NCBI GenBank assembly: GCA_028281285.1
Contig: JANQKF010000013.1
Location: 372,001-436,000 of the forward strand
Source: Cyclobacteriaceae bacterium
Lineage (GTDB): Bacteria > Bacteroidota > Bacteroidia > Cytophagales > Cyclobacteriaceae
Direction: 5' to 3'
Length of the DNA: 64,000 nucleotides
Shown here: in pieces, positions 47,276-55,725 of the stretch
Layout: every line of letters begins with the position of its first letter
Numbering within the stretch: position 1 is the first letter of the stretch
The notes under the pieces: generated by a model
Seen by the model: only the letters and a program-made list of their open reading frames with translations
Told to the model about the DNA's origin: nothing
The model's database searches: none
Translations under genes and position numbers: made by a program

Positions 47276-49966
47276 ATGAATCAAACCACACGTGATCATA
47301 TCCCACCAAGGCTCGCCAGAAGTTTTCTTCGCTGGTATTGCAAGCCAGGACTCCTGGAAGATATTGAAGGAGATATTCACGAGGACTTCAATAAAAGGTA
47401 TATGCGATCCGGGGCAAGGTCGGCCCGGTTTTATTACGTGCTCGATGTCATTCGGTTTTTCAGGCCCTTTGCCATCAGAAATTTCACAAAAATTCAACCT
47501 ATCAATCCAATGTTCAAGATCAACACAAGATTAGCATTCAGGAATCTTGCTAAGAACAAACTCTATTCTACCATAAATATAGCCGGCTTGGCACTGGGAA
47601 TTGCTGCCTGTCTGATGATTGCTCACTACGTCCTTTTTGAGTTAAGCTTCGATCAACAATTCCCAAATTCTGAATCGCTTTACAGAGTCCACACAAGCTA
47701 TTATCAAAATGGAGATTACCAAACAACCAATAAAGGATGTGGATTCGGATTGGGACCGGCATTAAGAAGAGATATTCCCGAAATTGCCAAATCCTCACTC
47801 ATTCACCACTACAATAGAGGTGCTATAGTAAGTCACGTACAAGACTCCTTGAGTCTAACACCCATTAGAGAACGAGGACTAATGTTTGCCGAGCCTGCCT
47901 TTTTAAGCATGTTCTCTCTTAACTTCATTCATGGCAACCCCCAAACCGCTCTGAATCATCATAAGTCGGTGATAATTACAGAATCCATGGTGCAGAAGTA
48001 CTTTGGTCAGGACCCAGGTTCTGTAGTCGGAAAAACGTTAAGAATCGTGGGTGAATGGGGTGAATCTGGTGACCATGAAATATCAGCTGTAGTCAGTGAC
48101 TTTCCATCAAACTCACATATCCGTTTTGACTTTCTTTTGCCTATCGCCAATGTCCTGAAAACGGACCAATACCAGAATGAAGAGGCTCGATGGAACTGGA
48201 CGAATTTCAACTTGTATGTACAGCTCACACCTTTAGCCACTGAAGCCGGTGTGGAACAAAAAATTAGTGGGCTAATGAAAACCTATATGGGAGAATCTCT
48301 TGAGCGCAACGGAGAAAACAGAATATTGCAACTTCAACGCATCACCGATATTCATCTGAAATCTGAGGTAAACAATGAGGCTGGCGGTGACTTACAGTCA
48401 GTCTACTTTCTAAGTATCATTGCTTTCTTTATCCTCATTATAGCTTGGGTCAATTTTGTTAATCTATCTACTGCCAGGGCGTATGACCGAAGTCGTGAGG
48501 TAGGTGTTAAAAAGAGTATGGGAGCCAAAAGACACCAACTGATCGGTCAGTTTCTGGTCGAATCATTTTGGATCAACATACTGGCAATGGTCGCTGGCCT
48601 GTTAATTACATATCTGCTATTGCCTTACTTGAGCTCTGTTGTAGGGCAAGACCTTCATCTGGATTTGACCAATACCCACATGCAGATTATGTTAATCGTT
48701 CTCATATTGACAGGCCCTATGGTGGCGGGAGCATACCCTGCGTTCTTCATGAGTTCCTTTGATACTATCAAGGCATTAAAAGGTCGACATGGTCAAAATC
48801 CCGGGCGTATCTCATTAAGAAAAACTCTTGTCGTTTTTCAGTTCATAATCTCTACGCTCATGATCACGGGAACTTTTGCAGTGACTGAACAACTGCGATT
48901 CATGCAGGAGAGTAAAACCGGGATCGATATGGAGCAGATACTTGTGGTTAAAGGACCTTCTGAAGATAACATGGGTGGATTTGAAAGTTTTAGGAATAGT
49001 GTGACTTCACTGCCCTCAGTAAAAAGCTTCAGTACATCAAGGAGTATTCCGGGGGCAGGCTACAACTGGTCCACAGAACTTATAAAAGAAGGTGCAGAAC
49101 GCTCAAGCCGAAAAGGCGCAAAGATCACCTGGGTAGATCACCACTTTTTTGAAACCTATCAGCTTGAAATGGTAGCAGGTCGCGACTTCACCGATGCCAT
49201 CAGAAGTGTTGGTGAACCAGGTTCTGACGAGGTAATCATTGTAAATGGCCTGATTATCAATGAGACCGTGGTAAAACTGTTTGACCTAGGTACCCCAGAG
49301 CAAGCCCTTAATGAAAAGCTCATTGCCAATGGTATTCCTCTAAAGATCCGAGGAGTAATGAAAGATCACAACTGGAGTTCATTGCATACTCCTGTTTCAG
49401 CAGGTATAATGATGTATACTCCAGATAACAATGAATATTTTTCTTTAAGGCTAAACAGCAGCATTATCGATGAAACCGTTGATGTTATAAAGAGTGCATA
49501 CCTTGAAAACTTTCCAGGAAATCCAGTAGAGTTGTATTTCCTGAATGATTTCTTCGATCGACAGTATCAGTCTGATCAACAATTTGAAACCATTTTCAGG
49601 TCGTTTGCCATGTTCGCGATCCTGGCCTCCTGCCTCGGTCTCTTTGGTCTGACGGCCTTTAACATGTTACATAAGAGGAAAGAAGTGGGCGTAAGGAAAG
49701 TCCTGGGTGCTAGCCTGACCAGTATCAGTTATACATTTTCTAAGGGCTACCTGGTTATGATCTTGTTCGCTAGTGCCCTTGCGCTACCCTTAGCCTATAT
49801 CGGCATTGATCGATGGATCAGAAATTTTGCTTATCAGACCCCGATAACCTTAAAACTACTGGTACTTCCCGTAGTCATACTGATGTTAATTGCATTACTC
49901 ACAATTTCATTCCATGCTATTAAAACCGCCCAAACCAATCCGGTCAATTGCCTTAGAAACGAATGA
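47276..49966 (+). CDS. Orphan MacB/FtsX-type permease with N-terminal prefix domain (2)
   Basis: An 896-residue permease of the same design as the one at 44074. Prefix residues 1-80 include LRWYCKPGLLEDIEGDIHED (18-37); TM1 is about 98-120 (INIAGLALGIAACLMIAHYV); periplasmic domain about 125-375; FtsX core with REVGVKKSMGAKRHQLIGQF near 408; the second half ends with EVGVRKVLGASLTSISYTFS and TISFHAIKTAQTNPVN. Its 5' region is nearly identical to that of the next gene at 50007, pointing to recent duplication. Only 40 bp separates the two, so they are likely co-transcribed. No ATPase gene is present. Confidence 0.85.
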   Translation: MNQTTRDHIPPRLARSFLRWYCKPGLLEDIEGDIHEDFNKRYMRSGARSARFYYVLDVIRFFRPFAIRNFTKIQPINPMFKINTRLAFRNLAKNKLYSTINIAGLALGIAACLMIAHYVLFELSFDQQFPNSESLYRVHTSYYQNGDYQTTNKGCGFGLGPALRRDIPEIAKSSLIHHYNRGAIVSHVQDSLSLTPIRERGLMFAEPAFLSMFSLNFIHGNPQTALNHHKSVIITESMVQKYFGQDPGSVVGKTLRIVGEWGESGDHEISAVVSDFPSNSHIRFDFLLPIANVLKTDQYQNEEARWNWTNFNLYVQLTPLATEAGVEQKISGLMKTYMGESLERNGENRILQLQRITDIHLKSEVNNEAGGDLQSVYFLSIIAFFILIIAWVNFVNLSTARAYDRSREVGVKKSMGAKRHQLIGQFLVESFWINILAMVAGLLITYLLLPYLSSVVGQDLHLDLTNTHMQIMLIVLILTGPMVAGAYPAFFMSSFDTIKALKGRHGQNPGRISLRKTLVVFQFIISTLMITGTFAVTEQLRFMQESKTGIDMEQILVVKGPSEDNMGGFESFRNSVTSLPSVKSFSTSRSIPGAGYNWSTELIKEGAERSSRKGAKITWVDHHFFETYQLEMVAGRDFTDAIRSVGEPGSDEVIIVNGLIINETVVKLFDLGTPEQALNEKLIANGIPLKIRGVMKDHNWSSLHTPVSAGIMMYTPDNNEYFSLRLNSSIIDETVDVIKSAYLENFPGNPVELYFLNDFFDRQYQSDQQFETIFRSFAMFAILASCLGLFGLTAFNMLHKRKEVGVRKVLGASLTSISYTFSKGYLVMILFASALALPLAYIGIDRWIRNFAYQTPITLKLLVLPVVILMLIALLTISFHAIKTAQTNPVNCLRNE

Positions 49967-50006
49967 ATATGCATAAGACAATAGCTACCATCTTTTATGG
50001 AAAAGA

Positions 50007-52685
50007 ATGAAGGTCTCAATTAAGACATATAATCCGCCCAAATTACCCCAGCGCTTCCTTCGATGGTATTGCAAACCAGAACTTCTGGAAGATATTGAAG
50101 GGGATATTCATGAGGACTTTAACAAAAGATATATACGATCCGGGGCAAGGTCGGCCCGGCTTTATTACATACTCGATGTCATTCGGTTTTTCAGGCCCTT
50201 TACCATCAGAAATTTTATGAAAACTCAAATTATCAATCCAATGTTCAAGATTAACACAAGAATAGCGTTCAGGAATCTTGCCAAGAACAAACTCTATTCA
50301 TTCATCAACATTACCGGGCTAGCCATTGGAATAGCAGCCTGTCTAATAATTGCTCATTACGTAATCTTTCAACTCAGCTTTGATCGATTCCATGAAAATG
50401 CTGAGTCTGTATATCGCGTCAACACAACAACCTATCAAAATGAGGAATATGTTGGAACCGGTATTTATTGTGGTCATGCTCTTGCACCTGCCCTCAAACG
50501 AGATGTTCCTGAAATCTCCAAGTACTCCAGGGTACACCCCGAATATGGAGGAGCCATAATGAATCGGGTGATTGATGGGGAAGATTCAGAGCCCTTTAGA
50601 GAGCAGAATATCATCTATGTGGAACCGGCTTTTTTGGAAATGTTCACCATTGACTTTCTTCAGGGTGATCCGGCCACTGCTTTGGATGATGTGAATTCAC
50701 TGCTTATTAGCGAATCCATGGCTAAGAAGTATTTCGGTGATGAGGCCAACAATGCACTCGGCCAATTCATCAAAGCATCAGGGAGTTGGGGCAACGGCAC
50801 GCTGGAAGTCACTGGTATATTCAAGGATTATCCTGCTAATTCTCATTTGGACTTCGACTTTTTAAAACCCATTAGCAAGGTAGTTGAACAAAACAACTAC
50901 GCTGAAGAAGGTACAAATTGGGGTTGGACCAACTTCTTCATGTATGCTCAGTTGGGTGAAAATGTAAGCCAGGATATTGCAGGAGAAAAAATCGCTGATC
51001 TGATGCATACATATACACCGGAGGACCTTGAATCAACCTCTCAACGGGTGGTATTAACCCTTCAACCAATTACTGATATTCATTTAAAGTCTGATGTAGA
51101 CGATGGCGATGGAGAAATAGCCGATACCAAAAGCATCAATTCGGTCTACTTCATGATCCTGATTGCAGGCTTTATTCTCATTATTGCCTGGATCAACTTT
51201 ATAAATCTTTCAACCGCCAAAGCCACTGAGCGTGGCCTGGAAGTGGGTATCAAAAAAGCGATCGGAGCCCATCGTTCTCAATTGATCTCTCAGTTTCTTA
51301 CGGAGTCCTTTTGGATAAACTTCATCGCCATATCTCTGGCACTTGGCTTCACCTACCTCCTATTGCCAATACTAGGAAATACCATTGGGGAACCATTGAA
51401 TTTGCAATTAGGTCATCCCGTGGTACTAGGCGGTATCGTTGGGTTGGTCTTCATCGGTCCTCTTCTGGCCGGAGTATATCCTGCATTTGTGTTGTCCTCA
51501 TTCAAAACCGTAAGTGCTCTCAAGGGAAACCAGTCCATCAAAATGAAGTACCAGTTTTCGATCAGAAAGGGACTTGTGGTATTTCAATTTGTGATATCCA
51601 CCTTGTTAATAGCCGGTACGTTCACGGTTTCCAAGCAAATTGACTTTATGCGTAATGGAGATACTGGTTTCAATCGATCAGAAGTGCTAGTGATTAAGGG
51701 GCCAAGCATAGGAGTGACTCGGGCAAAATTCGATGTTTTCAAAAATAGTATGCTCTCCTTCCCTGGGGTCGAAAACATGGGAACCTCCAGGAGCGTACCT
51801 GGGGCTGGATATAATTTTGCCACTTCAGGTCGAAATGCACTGGCTGAAAAAAGTACGGAACAACGAATTGAAGTCACTTGGGTTGATCCGGATTTCATTC
51901 ATACCTATGATCTGGAACTTATTGCAGGCAGGGACTTTTCAGATGCTATCGAAGATGGACCCAATGGTGCTTTAGTGAGCGCATTTTCTGTAGAGGCATT
52001 CAACCTTGGAACCCCTGAAGAAGCCATAGGGAAAAGAATCTTAATTAGTGAAGATACAGTCTTTGTTAGAGGAGTAATCGAAGATCATAATTGGCAATCA
52101 CTTCACCGCGCGTACATGCCCAGTGCTTTACTACACATTCCTGCTACAGTGAGATACATGTCCATTCGAATTAATCCACAAAACGCCCAATCAGTAATCC
52201 AGGAGGCTGAGAAACAATTTATGGATGTTTTTCCGGGCAACCCGTTGGAGTATTATTTTATGGACGACTTCTTCAATCGTCAATATGAGGATGACCAACA
52301 GTTTGGTAAAATATTCAACGCCTTTGCAGGGTTTGCAATCTTCGCGGCTTGTCTTGGCCTATTCGGACTGGCATCTTACAGCGTAGTTCAGAAAGCAAAG
52401 GAGATCGGGATAAGAAAAGTACTGGGTGCAAGTAGTTCACACATTACCATGCTCTTTTCAAAGCGTTATATGATTTTGGTAGTAGTTGCCAATTTGATTG
52501 CTATACCATTGAGTTATTTTGCAATGAAGCAATGGCTATCAGATTATGCTTTTAGTATTCCGATAACAATAGACTTATTCATACTACCAATTCTGCTTTT
52601 GGCCATTATTGCTACCGTGACCATAATGATGCAAACTGTTAGAGCATCGATGGCCAACCCGGTCAAGAACTTGAGAGCTGAATAG
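50007..52685 (+). CDS. Orphan MacB/FtsX-type permease with N-terminal prefix domain (3)
   Basis: An 892-residue paralogue of the preceding gene. Prefix: LRWYCKPELLEDIEGDIHED (18-37) then FNKRYIRSGARSARLYYILD; TM1 about 99-120 (INITGLAIGIAACLIIAHYV); MacB-like periplasmic domain with VEPAFLEMFTIDFLQGDPAT; FtsX motif LEVGIKKAIGAHRSQLISQF; second half with KEIGIRKVLGASSSHITMLF. It has no PadR of its own and shares the regulator of the preceding gene. It ends at a strong terminator, which closes the padR2-permease-permease unit. Confidence 0.85.
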   Translation: MKVSIKTYNPPKLPQRFLRWYCKPELLEDIEGDIHEDFNKRYIRSGARSARLYYILDVIRFFRPFTIRNFMKTQIINPMFKINTRIAFRNLAKNKLYSFINITGLAIGIAACLIIAHYVIFQLSFDRFHENAESVYRVNTTTYQNEEYVGTGIYCGHALAPALKRDVPEISKYSRVHPEYGGAIMNRVIDGEDSEPFREQNIIYVEPAFLEMFTIDFLQGDPATALDDVNSLLISESMAKKYFGDEANNALGQFIKASGSWGNGTLEVTGIFKDYPANSHLDFDFLKPISKVVEQNNYAEEGTNWGWTNFFMYAQLGENVSQDIAGEKIADLMHTYTPEDLESTSQRVVLTLQPITDIHLKSDVDDGDGEIADTKSINSVYFMILIAGFILIIAWINFINLSTAKATERGLEVGIKKAIGAHRSQLISQFLTESFWINFIAISLALGFTYLLLPILGNTIGEPLNLQLGHPVVLGGIVGLVFIGPLLAGVYPAFVLSSFKTVSALKGNQSIKMKYQFSIRKGLVVFQFVISTLLIAGTFTVSKQIDFMRNGDTGFNRSEVLVIKGPSIGVTRAKFDVFKNSMLSFPGVENMGTSRSVPGAGYNFATSGRNALAEKSTEQRIEVTWVDPDFIHTYDLELIAGRDFSDAIEDGPNGALVSAFSVEAFNLGTPEEAIGKRILISEDTVFVRGVIEDHNWQSLHRAYMPSALLHIPATVRYMSIRINPQNAQSVIQEAEKQFMDVFPGNPLEYYFMDDFFNRQYEDDQQFGKIFNAFAGFAIFAACLGLFGLASYSVVQKAKEIGIRKVLGASSSHITMLFSKRYMILVVVANLIAIPLSYFAMKQWLSDYAFSIPITIDLFILPILLLAIIATVTIMMQTVRASMANPVKNLRAE

Positions 52686-52690
52686 AAGCC

Positions 52691-52727
52691 TCAAGAAGGT
52701 CGGTCTAAAATGACCGACCTTCTTTTG
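52691..52727 (+). terminator. Terminator after permease 3
   Basis: Perfect 13-bp stem AAGAAGGTCGGTC (52693-52705) / GACCGACCTTCTT (52712-52724), 6-nt loop, then TT. It is 8 bp after the stop codon. Confidence 0.85.
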
Positions 52728-52860
52728 AACGCTTCCGAACAGTTTACCGTCCTTAATTGACACACCTGTTAACTGACTAACCCCGTTTTTTCTCCATTTC
52801 GGTACATTTCCCTTATGGCATAGCCTTTGGTTGAGTTTAACCACCTCAAACTCAATACTT

Positions 52861-55308
52861 ATGCTGAAGAGTTTCCTACTCGTCACAATCAGGAAATTAA
52901 AAGGCAAGGGTTCGTCCTTTCCAAGTTTCTTAAGTTTAAGCATCGGAATGACCGCCTGCTTACTCATCTTCGGTTATATCCGCTATGAGCTGTCGTTCGA
53001 TGATTTTCACCAGAAGGCCAAACAGACCTACCGCATTGAAAGTGTTGAATCAGACATTAATGGTGGCCAGTCCATCAACGCCTTCACTGGTTCCTCACTT
53101 GGTGAGCAACTTATGGATGATCAGCCTCAAATTCAGTCGGTCACTCGAGTAATCCCTTTTAGCGAAAATTATAATGGCTTCTTCAGAAGATACAAGGGAG
53201 AAAAAGTAGTGAACAGAATCTATTCGAAAAGGGCCTTTTTCGCAGACCCCAATTTTTTCCAGGTCTTCGATTATGAACTGCTTTTAGGTGACCCACAAAC
53301 CGTGTTGTCAAAACCTGGCAACCTGCTGATTTCCGAAGACCATGCCATGGGGATTTTCGGTGAAGGGTGGTCAAAACATAAAGGATTAATTGGCACTGAA
53401 ATACGAAGCGGTCGAGCAAATCTTGACGAAGCGACTTACCAGATCTCAGGTGTCTTCAAACGAACTCCCGAAAATTCTCACCTACGCTTTGACGTGATTG
53501 TCTCTTCTCTGTCCTCAGAATCAGGAACAAACATCAGGGCTAACCAGGACCCGCCTAATCTCTACACTTATGTATTACTTGAAGATGGGACCACGCTTGA
53601 GCAGTCTAGGCTCGACCTGTTCAAAAGCAACCACTGGTCTGGTAATACCTATGCCATCCGGGCAACGCGAATCGATGATATTCATCTTGGTGATAGTGTC
53701 TCTAATCAACCCGAACCTAACGCAAACAAGCAAATACTTACTTTTCTTATTGCCATAGGAATCATTATTCTGATTATGACATGGGCCAATTATATCAATG
53801 CGGCTCTCATCTCTTCCATTTATCGCATTAAGGAAATCGGGATACGGAAGCTGATGGGCACTCGTCCATTACAACTTGGGTTCACTTTCATCGGAGAAGC
53901 TCTATTACTTAATTTTTCGGCTGCAACGATCTCAGCCTTTCTGACAATTTTTCTCCTGCGCTCCATTGAAGTATTCCCACTTTTAGAATATCCGGTTGAA
54001 CACGTACGGGCCGATGGTCTAATGGGGGTGGCCTTCCTACTGATATTGGTGGTATTCAGCAGTCTGGTCTCCGGCATCTATCCTGCCCTACTTATGGGGA
54101 AAATGAAACCTATTGAATCATTGAGAGGCAGTTTGCAAGTCGCTCAATCCCGATATTCCAACAAGAGTTCAAGAGTGGTAAGAAGCCTGCTGGTAATGCA
54201 GCTAGGTGTGGTGCTGCTCTTTGTTTCGGCACTCCTCACCGTTCACAAACAACTGAAGTATTTGGAAAATAATAGGTTCAGTCTGACAAGAATACAAGTA
54301 GAAGGAATTTTTCCGGGAATCATTGGGGCAGATCATCATTACAATAATCGATATGACGTGTTGTACAAAAAACTTAAGGAACAAGGCCTTCTGACCAATA
54401 TTGAGGTTTCCAATTTGTATCACGGACAGGTGAAAAACACCTATTTAATGAACGCCTTGTACAAGCCCGGGCTGGATTCGTCTGAGATTTATAAAGACCC
54501 CTTTCAACTATTCATTGTCGACCATGCCTATTTTAAAAACTCGGAAGATAAGTTTCTGGCAGGAGAAAGCTTTTCTCCTGTTTTCTCTACTGATTATAGT
54601 TCGGTCATTATCAACGAATCGGCTATGCATGCCATTGGTTATGATTCTCCTGACATTGCCGTCAACAAAGGGGTAGAAGACGTTAATGGGTTGAAAAAGA
54701 TTTCTGGTATCATTGCAAATAAAACCTCAGGTGAGGCACCAAAAATGTACAAGACGGGACTGCGTTATCCTACCTATTTCACTATAGATCTTGAAGTCAG
54801 TGGTACCTCGGGAGAGCGTATACAAGAAGCCCTCAATGTCATTGAAAGAAGATTGAGTTTTCAGTTCCCTTATTTCTATTTACTCGATGAGCAATTCACA
54901 GATCTTTACAAGTCAGAAAAAGAAACGCTCAGTGTATTTGTTTCAGCTAGCATTGTCGCCCTGCTTATTGCCGGAATAGGTTTATTTAGTTTGTCCTCTT
55001 TCACTACCTTGAAACGAAGGCAAGAGATTGGTATACGTAAAGTCTTGGGTGCAAGAATCTCAGACATTCTCCTCATTCTGTATTATGACTTTGGACTTTT
55101 AATGTTTTATGGAACCTGTATTGCCCTTCCTCTGATCATATGGGGGACCTTGAACTGGTTATCGACCTATCAATACAGCATCAGCCTCAATGGCGGTCTT
55201 ATTATTGCCCCTTTGCTGGCTACTGCCCTATTTATTTTGTCCGTTGTTTCTGCGAGATGCTGGCAATCCGCTACTACTAATCCTGCCCAATCACTGAGCA
55301 AGGACTAG
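52861..55308 (+). CDS. FtsX/MacB-type permease without prefix domain and without its own PadR (4)
   Basis: An 815-residue member that lacks the cytoplasmic prefix: from its start MLKSFLLVTIRKLKGKGSSF it goes straight into TM1 (LSLSIGMTACLLIFGYIRYE, about 22-42). Periplasmic domain about 45-295, FtsX segments with KEIGIRKLMGTRPLQLGFTF at about 325, TM5 (LLVMQLGVVLLFVSALLTVH), a second periplasmic domain, and the last three segments with QEIGIRKVLGARISDILLIL. An in-frame TTG ten codons upstream is possible, but the ATG matches the membrane-proximal start of its relatives. It lies between a terminator and padR 3, so it may be transcribed separately; no clear promoter was found. Confidence 0.82.
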   Translation: MLKSFLLVTIRKLKGKGSSFPSFLSLSIGMTACLLIFGYIRYELSFDDFHQKAKQTYRIESVESDINGGQSINAFTGSSLGEQLMDDQPQIQSVTRVIPFSENYNGFFRRYKGEKVVNRIYSKRAFFADPNFFQVFDYELLLGDPQTVLSKPGNLLISEDHAMGIFGEGWSKHKGLIGTEIRSGRANLDEATYQISGVFKRTPENSHLRFDVIVSSLSSESGTNIRANQDPPNLYTYVLLEDGTTLEQSRLDLFKSNHWSGNTYAIRATRIDDIHLGDSVSNQPEPNANKQILTFLIAIGIIILIMTWANYINAALISSIYRIKEIGIRKLMGTRPLQLGFTFIGEALLLNFSAATISAFLTIFLLRSIEVFPLLEYPVEHVRADGLMGVAFLLILVVFSSLVSGIYPALLMGKMKPIESLRGSLQVAQSRYSNKSSRVVRSLLVMQLGVVLLFVSALLTVHKQLKYLENNRFSLTRIQVEGIFPGIIGADHHYNNRYDVLYKKLKEQGLLTNIEVSNLYHGQVKNTYLMNALYKPGLDSSEIYKDPFQLFIVDHAYFKNSEDKFLAGESFSPVFSTDYSSVIINESAMHAIGYDSPDIAVNKGVEDVNGLKKISGIIANKTSGEAPKMYKTGLRYPTYFTIDLEVSGTSGERIQEALNVIERRLSFQFPYFYLLDEQFTDLYKSEKETLSVFVSASIVALLIAGIGLFSLSSFTTLKRRQEIGIRKVLGARISDILLILYYDFGLLMFYGTCIALPLIIWGTLNWLSTYQYSISLNGGLIIAPLLATALFILSVVSARCWQSATTNPAQSLSKD

Positions 55309-55335
55309 GTAAGATTTGCATATTTTTCTATTTGG

Positions 55336-55389
55336 TCTTCATTTAAGAAATAAATATTTCTATATTTCATCTCCATTTTAGAAACAAAT
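55336..55389 (+). promoter_or_regulatory. Paired direct-repeat operator upstream of padR 3
   Basis: TCTTCATTTAAGAAATAAAT (55336-55355) and TCTCCATTTTAGAAACAAAT (55370-55389) match at 17 of 20 positions and are 34 bp apart. The second ends 3 bp before the padR ATG. Confidence 0.7.
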
Positions 55390-55392
55390 ACC

Positions 55393-55725
55393 ATGAAAGG
55401 AACCTATCTCGGAGAATTTCAGGAGATCGTTCTCCTTACCATTATCGTTCTTAACGAGAATGCGTATGGGGTCACCATCCAGGATGAAATAGAAAAGAGA
55501 ACCAATAGAACAGTAAGTCGTGGAGCCTTACACACTGCCTTAACCCGTCTGGACGAAAAGGGCTTTATCACCTCCATATATGGTGGTGCCACTTCGGAAC
55601 GGGGAGGAAGACGAAAAAGATACTACCAGGTTACTAACCTGGGTAAGCAGGCATTACAAGAAGCACGCAGCATTCGTGATGAGCTTTGGAGCCAGGTGCC
55701 AAAGTTTGCATTTCAGAACATTTGA
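55393..55725 (+). CDS. PadR family transcriptional regulator (paralogue 3)
   Basis: A 110-residue winged-helix regulator with MKGTYLGEFQEIVLLTIIVL, helix TVSRGALHTALTRLDEKGFI and wing RGGRRKRYYQVTNLG. It is most similar to paralogue 4 (both have SRGALHTALTRL and YGVTI). The stop overlaps a TTG that starts the next permease (TTGA), so they are translationally coupled. Paired repeats upstream are likely its own binding site. Confidence 0.93.
   Translation: MKGTYLGEFQEIVLLTIIVLNENAYGVTIQDEIEKRTNRTVSRGALHTALTRLDEKGFITSIYGGATSERGGRRKRYYQVTNLGKQALQEARSIRDELWSQVPKFAFQNI

Noticed and set aside
52801-52860. Promoter for the prefix-less permease
   Set aside because: TAGCCTTTG near 52821 has one base too many between TA and TTTG, and no TTG at proper distance; too weak to list.
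55686-55721. Earlier ATG for permease 5 inside padR 3
   Set aside because: Same reason; the prefix domain begins just after the TTG at 55722.
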